A stretch of DNA of 64,000 nucleotides, taken from NCBI GenBank assembly GCA_021234155.1, contig JAJEKV010000002.1, positions 6,054,025 through 6,118,024 of the forward strand, read 5' to 3'. The notes beneath the pieces are model-generated. The model was given only the letters and a program-made list of their open reading frames with translations, had not been told where the DNA came from and made no database searches. The DNA is from Isoetes taiwanensis. Lineage: Eukaryota > Streptophyta > Lycopodiopsida > Isoetales > Isoetaceae. Shown here piece after piece: positions 1-10,064 of the stretch (within the stretch, counting starts at the first letter, position 1; each line of letters starts with the position of its first letter). A program made the translations under genes and the position numbers.

Positions 1-2960
1 TCCTCCCAATGTGGCAAGTAGAAGTCTGGGCTTTTGCGGTGGCAAGACATTCATAAATTCGCAATTAATGCATTGTACGAAAATAAATTCTGACTTTTGC
101 CACTGGATTCCTAATTCATCTCAAAGACACAGCCCAATTTTCGAAATTTTAGGAGAAGGTTTGGTCAAAGGGTTAGCATTAGAGCGGTCGGGGGGCGGCG
201 TTGCGGGGCAACCGAGCTGGCACCCTTCCTCAAGTCAAACGAGGCCGGGACCTTGCGGGGATCCCTCACAAGGGGGAGAGTTCGGACCCCAAGAGGCGGG
301 GATCAAAAAGTTCCCGAGGCAGCCCTTCTGGCGGCGCTCCCGTGACGCTAATGACCACCCTCCCGGGCCGGTTCCCCTATCCGACCGTTGAATCCTCCGT
401 TCGGGGGCCCTCTCTGGGAAGGCCCAAAAGATTCCAGATCGGTCCAGGAGAACTTGTCAATCGCGGGCGCCCCGAGAGGTCGGCCTTGTATAAACCACAG
501 TGTTTTGTCGTTCGGGCACCGGGGAGGCTCCGGAATTGCAAATCGACCCTGCCAAATCGTCCGGAATGTCGAAATTACCCTAGGAAGCAAGTTACAAGGT
601 CCGTTTTGCAAAAGAAAGAAACACTCACGCCCTCCACGACAGTATCCCGCATCCACATCCTAGGCCAATTGACTACGAGTGTGATGGAAGTGAGCTACTT
701 TGGCGCTTCTTGGAGGTCGGGTGGTCTTCTGGCCACGGAACTTGGTCCCCAGGGCAATGTCGACGTTCTGAGTCCATTGGCAGAGCCAAATCACGATTCC
801 GGAGAGGGGAGGTCGCTCGTCCGTCCCCAGGGCCTTGGGGAGAGGAAATTCGGGGCAAGCAGCTTCCGGGGGGATTTTAGGGTCCCCGCTCTGGCGTCAA
901 CACCCCCACTCCACGTCAAGTCACGGCGCAAGGTCCCGGCCGAATCTGACAAGGAGAGGGCCTCCGAAACGTAAACCCTGTGGGTTGCCAGGTTCTAGAA
1001 GGGTTTGCGTTTTGGGGGCCGAGACTTGGTCTGTTGCACTTGGGACCTGGTCGAGAAGCTGCAGCCGAGAATACGGAGCAAAGGGAACTGACGGAGCAGA
1101 GTTTGGGCCTGTCCTCCTCCCGACGTGGCAAGTAGAAGTCGGGGGGCGCTTTTGTAGTGGCAAGACATTCATAAATTTGCAATTAATGCATTGTACGAAA
1201 ATAAATTCTGATTTTTTGCCAGCTGGATTTCTAATTCATCTCCAGCACACAGCCCAATTTTCAGAATTTTTGGAGAAGGTCTAGGTCAAAGGGTTAGCTA
1301 AGGTCAAAGGAATGGAGTTTGTGGGATCGTTGTACTTGGGGTTGACCTTTCGGCCGGGCGTTATACTTGGTCTAAGATTGCATTGAGAATATAAGCATCA
1401 TAACTGTTAGAATGAAGATAAATGATTACGAGAAAAGCATCATAACTACTATAATGAAGATAAATGATTCTGAGAAAAGCAAAAGACTCCGCGGGTTGGG
1501 GGAGGGGGTTAGATTTGGTTGCTTGTGATGATGGTTGTGTTTCAGTATTAAGGCATATGGATAGAGAGAATGCCCTTGTTCAACGGATTTTGCTCCCTAA
1601 AGCTATTTGACATGGATGGCATAATTAACTTGTAATGAACTGAACCGGGGCAAGCGGCTTTGAGGGGATTTTAGGGTCCCCGCCGGTGTCAACACCCCAC
1701 TCCACGTCAAGACACGGCGCAAGGTCCCGGCCAAATCTGACAAGGAGAGGGCCTCCGAAACGTAAACCCTGTGAGTTGCCAGGTTCTTGAAGGGTTTTCG
1801 TTTTGGGGGCCGAGTTTTGGTCTTCTGGCCACAGAACTTGGTCCCTAGGGCAATGTCGACGTTCTGAGTCCATTGGCAGAGCCAAATCGCGGTTCCGGAG
1901 ATGGGAGGTAGCCCGTCCGTCCCCAGGGCCTTAGGGAGAGGAAATTCGGGGCAAGCAGCTTCCGGGGGGATTTTAGGGTCCCTGCTCTGGCGTCAACACC
2001 TCCAGTCCACGTCAAGTCACGGCGCAAGGTCCCGGCCAAATCTGACAAGGAGAGGGCCTCCGAAACGTAAACCCTGTGAGTTGCTAGGTTCTAGAAGGGT
2101 TTGCGTAATGGGGGCCGTGTTTTGGTCTTCTGGCCACAGAACTTGGTCCCTAGGGCAATGTCGACGTTCTGAGTCCATTGGCAGAGCCAAATCGTGGTTC
2201 CGGAGAGGGGAGGTCGCCCGTCCGTCCCCAGGGCCTTAGGGAGAGGAAATTCGGGGCAAGCAGTTTCCGGGGGGATTTTAGGGTTCGTGCTCTGGCGTCA
2301 ACACCCCCACTCCACAACAAGTCACGGCGCAAGGTCCGGCCAAATCTGACAAGGAGAGGGCCTCCGAAACGTAAACCCTGTGAGTTGCGAGGTTCTAGAA
2401 GGGTTTTGCGTTTTGGGGCCGTGTCTTGGATGCATTGCGATTGGGACTGGCCGAGAAAGCTGCTTGGTAGAACGCGGAGCAATAGGAACCGACGGAATGG
2501 AGTTTGGGCCCTCCTCCTCCTCCGATGTGGCAATTAGAAGTCGGGGGCGCTTTTGCGATGGCAAGACATTCATAAATTCGTAATTAATGCATTGCGAAAA
2601 TAAATTCGATTTTTGCCAATTTGGATTCCTAATTCATCTCCATCACACAACCCAATTTTTGGAATTTTAGGAGAAGGTCTAGGTCAAAGGGTTAGCATTA
2701 GAGCGGTCGGGGCAGCGGTTCGGGGGGCAACCAAGGCGGCACCCTCCCCAAGTCAAAGCGAGGCCGGGACCTTGCGGGGATCCCTCACAAGAGGGGAGAG
2801 TCCAGGACCCGTGAGGCGGGATCAAAAAGTTCGAGGCAGCCCTTTTTCTTGGCTCCGGGGGGCCGACGCTAATGACCACCCTCCGGGGGCCGGTTCCCCT
2901 ATCCGGCCGTTGGATCCTCCGATTCGGGGGCAGCTCGCCGGGAAGGCCTCAGGACTGTCT
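1..2960. repeat. GC-rich higher-order direct repeat block
   Basis: Two kinds of unit alternate. Unit A (from about 1, 1114 and 2514) contains the shared phrases gtggcaagtagaagtc, ggcaagacattcataaat and gtcaaagggttagc. In the first and third copies it continues through attagagcggtcgg to a stretch ending near 480 and 2955. Unit B is about 300 bp; its marker gacaaggagagggcctccga recurs at about 950, 1740, 2045 and 2350, so the last three copies are tandem with a period near 300. The block is far more GC-rich than the rest of the window. Open frames in it are repeated with the unit and match nothing I know, so I do not call genes. A TATA-like tataaacc lies near 488, so a retroelement LTR or a satellite are both possible. 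Confidence 0.75.
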
Positions 2961-3230
2961 AAATAAGCCTAGGGACAAACTTTAATGAGCATCCCATTTA
3001 AAAAAGACGTCAAAAAAAAAAAAATAAAGTTCATAACGTTGCTATAACAAAATACGTTGCGACGTCACGTCGCATGCGACGTTCTGTAATTTTTTGAAAC
3101 TACGCGCGGCCGGCTTTCCCACACCTTTTCTTTTCGCTTCCTCTTCGAGCTTTTTGGGCGATCTGCGGCGCTACTACCCTGATCGACTTGCAAGCAACTA
3201 TTCTAAAGTTAGTACATCATATTTTTTAGA
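2961..3230. other. Junction region with an A-run and one 16-bp palindrome
   Basis: No gene is visible. The region contains an A-run near 3012-3024 and the palindrome ACGTCGCATGCGACGT at 3067-3082, which recurs as a cluster at 6305-6566. It may be the left flank of the CACTA-like element whose right terminus is at 6661, but no left terminus is recognisable. Confidence 0.45.
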
Positions 3231-4070
3231 TTGAATAGGTTTTTTGGATTGAAAGGTGCATGCCTTAGGTTTTTTGTGTTCTTCATTTTTCTTCTTCTCT
3301 CATTTCTTCTCATTTCTTCTCTTCTATTCTTTCCCCTTCCTTTCTTCTTCCCTTCTCTTCTTTCCTTCTCTTCTTCTTCTTCTCTTCTTCTCTTCTTCTC
3401 TCATTTCTTCTCATTTTTTCTCTTCTTCTCTCTTTTCTCTTCTTCTCTCATTTCTCTTCATTTTTCTTCTTCTTCTTCTTCTTCTTCTTCTTCTTCTTCT
3501 TCTTCTTCTTCTTCTTCTTCTCATTTCTTCTCATTTCTTCTCTTCTTCTCTCATTTCTCTTCATATTTCGTTTCCTTCCCTTCTTCCTCCTTCTATTCTT
3601 TCTCTTCCCCTTCGATTCTATTCTTCTCTTCTCTTATTCTATTCTTCTCGATTCTATTCTTCTCTTCTCTTATTCTATTCTATTCTTCCCTTCTTCGATT
3701 CTTTCTTCTTCTCTTATTTTTTTTATCTCTTCTTTCCTTCTCTTATTTTTCTCTTCATATTTCTTTTCCTTCCCTTCTTCCCTTCTTCCTCCTTCTATTC
3801 TTTCTCTTCCCCTTCGATTCTATTCTTCTCTTCCCCCTCCCCCCCCCCATCATTTCTTCTTCTCTCCTTCGTGCTTTCCCTTCCCATCTTCGACCCTTCC
3901 CTTATTTCTTCTCCCCCCTTCTCTTGTTTCTCCCACCCTTATCTTCTTCTTCGATTATTTTTTTCTTTTCTTGATTTTCTATTTTTTCCACTTTAATTTT
4001 TTTATTTTTTTCGATCTTCTTCTTCTTTTGTTTTTATTCTTTTAACTTTTTGTTGCGGGTTTGGCAGCTG
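3231..4070. repeat. Polypyrimidine tract with pure (TTC)n core
   Basis: About 800 bp is almost entirely T and C on the plus strand. It contains a pure TTC run around 3463-3520 and degenerate TCTTC, ATTCTATTC and CCCCC segments on both sides. Long Phe/Ser/Leu reading frames here are composition artefacts. Such strand-asymmetric tracts can form intramolecular triplexes; that is a general property, not something shown here. Confidence 0.9.
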
Positions 4071-4179
4071 TCCTTTTTTATTTGGGCCCGGCAGGATCTT
4101 GTCTGCACACGTTCTTCATTTAGGAAGTTCATCACACTTGCATTTTTTTTATAGCTTTAAATAGGTTAAAAAAATTGAC

Positions 4180-4760
4180 GGAGTGGCTTGTTCAAGGGCA
4201 CGGGTCGGCTCCACCTAGAGTGGAGAGGACCATGTGTACCCGGGTTCGAAGTCCACTTCCACTATGATCAAATTTTATTTTCCTAGGTTAAGGAGTGGCT
4301 TGTTCAAGGGCACGGTCGGCTCCACCTAGAGTGGAGAGGATCACTTACCCGGGTTCAAGTCGACTTCGACTTGTTATTTGTTAGGTCTAAAATAAAATTG
4401 TAGTGGCTTGTTCAAGGGCACGGTCGGCTCCATCTTGCGTGGAGAGGACCAGATGTCCGGGTCCAAGTCCACTTTTCTTCTCATTCTTAGGTAGAGGTGG
4501 CTACGGCGGGGACATGGTCGGCTCCCTTGAAAGTGGAGAGGACCGGTGTTGGGCCTTAGTTCACGTTCATTGTCGGTTTTAGCCGAGGTAGCTAGGGCAA
4601 GGACATGGTCGGCTCCACCATGGGTGGAGGGACGGATGTTGGGCCCTAGTCCCACATTCTTATTATTTTTGTTAGGTAGAGGTGGCTAGGGAAAGGGCAT
4701 GGTCGACTCCACCATGAGTGGGGAGGACCACGTGTTGAGGTCCTAATCATACTCTAGCCT
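4180..4760 (+). repeat. Tandem array of six tRNA-like (SINE-type) monomers
   Basis: Six head-to-tail units begin near 4183, 4292, 4402, 4496, 4587 and 4681, with a period of about 91-110 bp. Each begins with a version of GTGGCTTGTTCAAGGG, which resembles a Pol III A box. It is followed by a short hairpin-forming stretch (ggctccacc...ggtggag type). In the first three it ends with GGGTTCGAAGTCC, GGGTTCAAGTCG or GGGTCCAAGTCC, matching a B box. Units 4-6 have decayed B boxes (gggccttagttc, gggccctagtcc, gaggtcctaatc). Conventional tRNA folding is not convincing, so a tRNA-derived SINE amplified as tandem monomers is the best reading. No protein is implied. Confidence 0.65.
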
Positions 4761-4859
4761 AATCCGGCCCGATCTAATCTAGTCTATCTAGCTTATTCCA
4801 TCAGTCCAAAGCCTCCTCTATTATCTAGCCAAATCTAGCTTTTGATCCGAGTAAGGGTC

Positions 4860-6055
4860 TATTCGCACCCATGGTCTGGTGCAAGGAACTTGGAGGGAGA
4901 TTTCAACAGGTAAATATATATCCACTACGTACCAAACATTTCTTTGGTTGCAGCATGTTAAAGATGCTCATTCTCTTATTACTTCCCAGGTCAAGAAGTA
5001 ATGGAGCAACGGACTCACAACGTTCAAGATCGCGACGATCATCACAGGGTTCGGGATCCCAAGAACATCGTGAATCGCCTGACTTGGAGAGGTCCGGATC
5101 CCGACGACATCGTGTCACTGAAGAAGAGCGTCCATTTTGCTTTGTTTTAGACACGTAAGTCTTTGTTTTAGAAAAAGTAAAGAAGTTTAACTGGAAGAAG
5201 CTCACTTCGATGATGGGCGAGCTTCTACGAAAAAGGAGGTACATGACCTAGTCATAGTCTTGTTTTTATTATTTTAATATTGCGTTGATCTATCGATTTA
5301 TGTCAAAGGCAAAGAGTGGTCAAGGAACTGAAGACGACTTGCGAAAAAGTTGGAGGCGATTGGTCAAAAGTCCCTAAACCACTTAATCTCCACAAGGAAG
5401 ATATCAAGGTATTTCTTATTTTTTTTGCCATTCGTTCAATTTAACTTGTGATAATGTTGTGTGCCTTGTAATCAGATTGCATTCGAACGTGCAAATGATC
5501 CAGAACAGAAACATAGAGCTCGGACCGACAAAGCAACTGCAAGTGAACGACATCCGTCTCATTTGGGCTCCAGCGGTCGGAAAGGGTTTCGCCATAGATT
5601 CGTAAGAGCTATATTAGTTCACATTAATTTTAATAAGAACTTTAAATGTCATTAGCTAATACTCGTTATATTGTCATAGACCTGGCTATACGGGTTTCCC
5701 CCTAGCAAGGAGCACGTACAAATAGCCCACGGGCGTTGAGTTTTGTTTATCTGTATCAACTTGGTTATACGAAGAGGGGCGTCCCACATCACGGGGAATG
5801 CGGGAAGTGCGTTGTAGAAAATTATTATAATTCTATGAACTACATTAATGTCATATTCTTTTGGTTTTATAGGAAGCGATGGCGGAGATGAATCAAGCCC
5901 TAGACAAGGACATGGGGCGCGGGGGTGTGAGGATCACGCAAACTATGGTGGAGGGCCATCAAAGCGCAACCCCGAATGGGATGACTACTCCTCCGAATCG
6001 AGAGATTAGCTCTAGGCTAAAAGGGTGGATACTCCCCTTAACGAGTCTTTTGTGA
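4860..6055 (+). pseudogene. Degenerate coding-like stretch, possibly plant En/Spm-type transposase tail
   Basis: Short exon-like coding pieces on the plus strand are separated by AT-rich stretches that start with GT and end with AG. The best are an Arg/Ser/Glu-rich piece at about 4990-5155, the piece RVVKELKTTCEKVGGDW at about 5308-5408, one at 5476-5600, and EAMAEMNQALDKDMGRG at about 5875-5920. The composition (charged, glutamine-rich, with one piece following another) resembles the C-terminal region of plant CACTA transposases. No conserved motif settles it. The link is strengthened only by the CACTA-like terminus and palindromes downstream to 6661. It could instead be an unrelated decayed host gene. 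Confidence 0.3.
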
Positions 6056-6200
6056 TTATTTAAAAATATAAATACAATTCACTTTTGTGATTATTTAAAA
6101 ATATAAATATAAAAATACTTTTGTGATTATTTAAAAATATAAATATAAAAATACTTTTGTGATTATTTAAAAATATAAATATAAAAATATAAATGCCCTT
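6049..6200. repeat. AT-rich tandem repeat, about 36 bp x 4
   Basis: The phrase ttttgtgattatttaaaaat followed by ataaatataaaaatac repeats four times in direct orientation, the first and last copies being variant. It is followed by a T-rich run with scattered A from 6246 to about 6303. Confidence 0.85.
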
Positions 6201-6304
6201 TTGCTCCGTGTACATCATATTGTAATAATTATCTAAGCCAAACATTTTTTTTTTATTTTTTTTATTTTTTTTTATTTTTTTTTTTTTTTTTTTATTTTTT
6301 TTTT

Positions 6305-6566
6305 ACGTCGCATGCGACGTATCCACGGGCTTTTTTTATTGCCACGTGGCTTTTCTAATTTACGGCACACGTGGATTTTTTTGATATTCCACGTGTATAT
6401 TCCACGTGTCACGTCGCATGCGATGTATACACGTGGCTTTTACGCCACAGGTGGATTTTTTTGGTATTCCACGTGTATATTCCACGTGTCACGTCGCATG
6501 CGACGTCTGTGTCACGTTTGTGTCACGTCTGCCGACGTCGCATGCGACGCACGTCGCATGCGACGT
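6305..6566. repeat. Cluster of 16-bp palindromes (subterminal repeats)
   Basis: ACGTCGCATGCGACGT or one-base variants occur at 6305-6320, 6411-6426, 6491-6506, 6535-6550 and 6551-6566, and once more at 3067-3082. A segment containing the palindrome (from ttccacgtgtatattccacg) is also directly duplicated at about 6388 and 6468. The cluster lies within 360 bp of the CACTA-like terminus at 6661. In known CACTA elements, short subterminal repeats are transposase-binding sites; this role here is inferred. Confidence 0.7.
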
Positions 6567-6599
6567 GTCTCGGCGACGTCGTGTCGCGTCATCGTGTCG

Positions 6600-6661
6600 C
6601 GTCATCGGGCGTCGCCTAGGCGTGACTATAGGCGCCGCTAAATGACCTTTCTCCTGTTGTG
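6600..6661. mobile_element. CACTA-like right terminus (left end not found)
   Basis: Read on the minus strand from 6661 the sequence begins CACAACAGGAGAAAGGTCAT then TTAGCGGCG. This has the same layout as the terminus of the complete CACTA element at 55781 (CACTACTAGAGAACGGGCTA then TTAGCGAC). The adjacent palindrome cluster is also shared with that element. No matching left terminus was found near 2960-3060, so length and target duplication are unknown. Confidence 0.45.
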
Positions 6662-6689
6662 GTTCTCATCTGCAGCACAAACACTGCAA

Positions 6690-6890
6690 GAACACGTACA
6701 ATTGGCATGAAATTTGCTCCTTAGGATGCTAAATGCTTTCTGTATAGCTTAGCTTGTTCATGTTTCACGCAACAGCATGTGTTCCTCTCCTTCAACCTTC
6801 TCACACGTAGGCTTAAGCAGCTCGAACATTCTGCCACTAATCTTCACTTCAGGATGTTCATCTTTGAACATCTCATATAATTCACTCTAC
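6690..6890 (-). pseudogene. Exon-like fragment of an uncharacterised gene
   Basis: On the minus strand, a pyrimidine tract and AG near 6890 precede an open stretch encoding SELYEMFKDEHPEVKIS followed by a Leu-Lys-Pro-Thr-Cys stretch, ending in a stop near 6764. The motif FKDEHPEVKI resembles a short segment that follows an FW-x(8)-RDV-type segment in uncharacterised repetitive proteins. Just such a segment is encoded upstream on the same strand at 8987-9592. I therefore suspect both are pieces of one gene broken up by repeats. Function unknown. Confidence 0.35.
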
Positions 6891-7089
6891 AAGGAAAAAA
6901 GCAGCATGCGTAAGTAAAACATAAACTAAAACAGCTTACAAATTCAAAGATGTTGTAAACATTGCATTAGTTCTGTGGCAGTCAGGCCATGATTTGATAT
7001 ATATTCAACTACTATAACACATCGTATATAATATGTACATGATATATCTACTCTATATATGTTCTTCTACTCTATATATGTTCTTCTGT

Positions 7090-7440
7090 TTGTCGCGCTT
7101 ATCCGACCGTCCATTCGAGATCCGACGGCTCACGTGGCTTTGGGACGTATCCTACGGCCCAGATGGCTTGGGAGTTTATATATAATTCGTATAGACGCGA
7201 TCCTATCGTCCAGGTTGATCTGATCCTGACCGCCGGTCCGAGATCCTACGGCTCAGGTTGGGGACATATCCTACGGTGCACATGGCTTTGGGAATTATAT
7301 GTAATCGATCTTACGGTCTAGGTTATTCTTGATCCTGATCGTTGATACGAGATCGTACGGCTCACGTTGCTTTAGATATATCCTACATGATCCTACGGTC
7401 CAGATTGATCATAATCCTTGGTCCAAGATCCTACGACTCA
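7090..7440. repeat. Degenerate short repeats (gatcctacggctcaggtt type)
   Basis: Variants of GATCCTACGG(C/T)(C/T)CA(G/C)(A/G)T recur roughly every 40-90 bp, alternating with TGATCCTGATCG-like phrases. No coding content is evident. Confidence 0.6.
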
Positions 7441-7504
7441 CATTGCATGCTCGGGCCTTGGTATTTTCAACAAATTTTAAGAAAAGACTTTTAAAAATTT
7501 TTAT

Positions 7505-7575
7505 GTTATTGGGGGGATTCGAACCGTGGTCATTAACTTCCCAGCCCCCCATTCTAACCACTAAACCAAGCATTA
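7505..7575 (-). repeat. tRNA-like sequence with A and B boxes (SINE head or tRNA pseudogene)
   Basis: On the minus strand TGGTTTAGTGGTTAG (plus 7554-7568) fits a Pol III A box, and GGTTCGAATCC (plus 7515-7525) is an exact B box, at tRNA-like spacing. The TPsiC stem is continued by a run of Cs (ccccccaataac). The acceptor stem does not pair convincingly, so this is more likely a tRNA-derived SINE promoter than a functional tRNA. Confidence 0.5.
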
Positions 7576-7659
7576 ATTCTATAAATATTATATTTCAAAT
7601 ATACTTAAGGGTAATGTTTTAATTAAGATAAAATAGAATATAACATCCTAGATATGGAG

Positions 7660-7918
7660 GCTCTAGAAAGTTCTAAAATCTTCTAGAATGTTCTAGAAAG
7701 TTCCAAAATTCTAAAATATTTTGGAATATAGGAGAATCTATTGGGAATCTAAGAGAATCCTTCGAGAAAGTCCCAAATTGTTCTAATAAGTTCTAGGATG
7801 TAGGGGAATCTTTGGGAATGTAAGGAAATAGGGAAATATTTCCAGAAAGTTCTAAGATGTTTTGAAAGTTTCAGAATGTTCCAGAAAGTTCTAGAATGTT
7901 CTAGAAATTTCTAGAATG
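7660..7918. promoter_or_regulatory. Extended heat-shock-element arrays
   Basis: Alternating GAA and TTC cores at exact 5-bp spacing define heat shock factor sites. At 7874-7916 there are nine consecutive perfect units: GAA at 7874, 7884, 7894, 7904 and 7914, and TTC at 7879, 7889, 7899 and 7909. A second run of five lies near 7681-7702. The intervening DNA is a degenerate TTCTAGAA-like repeat. No gene start is obvious next to it, so the array may be an accident of the repeat. Confidence 0.55.
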
Positions 7919-8400
7919 TAAGGGAATCCAGGAGAAGTAAAGGGAATCTAAGGAAATCTCATAAATTGTAAGAGAATCTAGGAAGATATTTACAAGTCTA
8001 AGGGAATCTCTTAAAATATAGTTGAATCTAAGGGAATCTTCATAATATCTAAGGGAATCTAAGAAAATCTTGATGAGTTTTTTTTTAAGATTTTGCAAAG
8101 AGCCACAATAGAATGTTCTAAAATGTTTCATAATAAAGGTGTACAATATAAATCTTGAAAAAAAAATGTTCTAGATGCTCAGGGTAAGCGCCTCAGTCTA
8201 AAAATAGAAAGTGGTTTAGAAATGTTGCACAGATCCAAAATAGATTATTTTGGAAGGTTCTAAATGCTCATGGATAAGCACCTCAATCAAAATTGAAAAT
8301 TCTAAGAGAATCTAGGGGAATCTTCATGAATGCTAAATACAATACATAGAATGTTGAAGAATATAGAGGAATCACAAGAGAATCTCAGTAGAATCGTTGG
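7919..8400. repeat. Degenerate GGGAATCT(A)AG short repeats
   Basis: Variants of taagggaatct or agagaatct recur every 10-40 bp, continuing the low-complexity field of the preceding arrays. No gene is seen here. Confidence 0.6.
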
Positions 8401-8986
8401 TTACCTAGAGCACGACAGGGCCTTGCACCGTAAGAATATGCTAAAATTGGAACACGCACCGTAGGACGTGTTAAATTTCTTGTATAAATATGTAGAAGAT
8501 GTACTCAAACACATTTCAAATGTATATACAAAACTCAATATGTAACCGGGTCACACACAGTATTATCGTATAATAGATGTATATGTTCAATACTTTTTTT
8601 ATGCATGGAAGTATATTTAAATACTTTTATGTATTACCTATGCTTCAACAGTATCTTGAGTTCAAGCAAGCTTAGAATGTACTAGAATGTACTTGGGAAC
8701 TACAGAAACTGAGACTATAGAAACACAGCTTGTCTTCCATACATTTTTTGCTTTTTGCCACATTGGATATAATTGGAAGTACATCCAAATATTTTTCCTG
8801 TTAAATCTAACTCAGTCAGTCCCTCTAAGTGTAAATATATGATTATTGTAGTTGGATGTACTTCAATGTATATTGGACACATCCCTTGCATGGAATGCAG
8901 ATAGGATTACTAAACTTGTCCAGGGTACACAAAAACTATCTTCTATCGAGCTTGCAACAAAAGAAATCAAAAGGCTTAAACTTGAT
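8401..8986. other. Non-coding stretch
   Basis: AT-rich sequence without a supported gene or structured repeat. A short plus-strand frame at 8852-9118 is antisense to the minus-strand fragment described next and is not called. Confidence 0.5.
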
Positions 8987-9592
8987 CTAGGGTATGTCCA
9001 GAAACTGGATTGGAAGTGTCCTTTTCTTCCTGACATCCCTGTACTTTTGAGAAGTTTTGGTGTGGGTCAACCAAAATTCATTTACCAAGTGTTTGGTTGG
9101 CTTCGGAAACATGTCTGACCTGGGTTGTCTTCCTGCTAGTGCCCACATGTTAGCACCTGATAATGACATGCGCTTTCTTCTAATTGCAGCTTTTGTAAGG
9201 TTTCTTGCTTGCACTTGAAGAATTCTGGAGGCTACTCCTTTTTGCTTGAGTTTTCCATTCTCACCAACAATCGTTGATAACAGGGGATGCTTAGCTGCTA
9301 ATTTATCATTGCTACTTGCTTGTTTCACTTCCTGTACATCTTCCTGGATATTTTGTAGCATGGTGTCCTTCACAATGGCTTGCACTGGATTTCCAATGGC
9401 AGGTTCAAAAAAGTGCAGGCTTTCATCCCGAACAGTTTTAACCGCTAAAGCCTTCCTTTGCACAGGACCTAAATTTCGAACCTGATCATATATAAATCTA
9501 ACAATCTCATCAATCTTACGCTTTATTTTCTTTGTCACATTCTCAATATTGCAATATTCTTGCACCATTTCTGTTCCTTCGTCATTCATCAT
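8987..9592 (-). pseudogene. Uncharacterised Lys/Arg-rich protein fragment
   Basis: A 201-codon open frame on the minus strand begins MMNDEGTEMVQEYCNIENV and is basic, largely helical and without transmembrane segments. Near its end it contains LVNEFWLTHTKTSQKYRDV followed by RKKR. This fits the N-terminal half of an uncharacterised protein family; the FKDEHPEVKI piece at 6690-6890 could be the second half. Another open piece (9855-10064) lies upstream on the same strand. I do not recognise a named domain. The pieces are separated by repeats, so this is probably a decayed multi-exon gene or transposon-encoded protein. Confidence 0.4.
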
Positions 9593-9854
9593 AGTTCTTG
9601 CATGGTTTAAGGTTAGCTGAGGAATTCCGGCAAGAAGGAGGAAAATCCTAGAGCTGAGCGAAGTTTTAGTCAGAAAGTTGGAAATCCTGCTAATGTACAG
9701 GCGTTTCTTGGAGTGGTTAGAGTGGTGGGAATGAAATCTGGTTCATGATTGCGTTTTAGTTGACGTGGCAAGTAGTCCCGAAAAAGTCCTTAATAGTGCC
9801 ATTATGTATATATTGAAAAAATGGTTATGTATTTGAAATCTGATACATCCCACT

Positions 9855-10064
9855 CTATATTTGGCCAAATGTAGGATACTCTAGCATTCTTTTACCCTCA
9901 AGACGATCCATCATAGTCCCCATATTCTTAATGAACACAGGTTTACCTGCCTTGTCTCTTGGATTTGAGAATTGAACACAATCGCTTTGGTTCCATATTG
10001 TTAGCAATTCTTTTTGCATACCAGACAACACCTCTAAGATTTCCTTAATATTTTGGCACACCAT
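9855..10064 (-). pseudogene. Exon-like upstream piece of the same unknown gene
   Basis: A 69-codon frame with natural protein-like composition contains NIKEILEVLSGMQKELL and then VFIKNMGTMMDRLEGKR. It lies about 260 bp upstream of the 8987-9592 frame on the same strand. No domain is recognised and splice sites joining the two were not established. It may equally be a chance open frame. Confidence 0.25.

Noticed and set aside
201-974. A 257-residue plus-strand frame
   Set aside because: It lies across the GC-rich direct repeats, its pieces recur with the repeat unit, and frames are open on both strands because of composition.
2786-2800. CACAAGAGGGGAGAG as the left CACTA terminus matching 6661
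   Set aside because: The same phrase occurs in the other copy of the GC-rich repeat near 266, so it belongs to that repeat.
3231-3996. Two overlapping 246-residue frames rich in Phe, Ser and Leu
   Set aside because: They are translations of a T/C-only tract in two frames; no start context, domain or natural composition supports a protein.
6305-6566. CRISPR-like array
   Set aside because: The repeats are palindromes at irregular spacing without uniform spacers, in a eukaryotic context beside a CACTA-like terminus.
7515-7568. Functional tRNA gene
   Set aside because: The A and B boxes are good but the acceptor and anticodon stems do not form a convincing cloverleaf.
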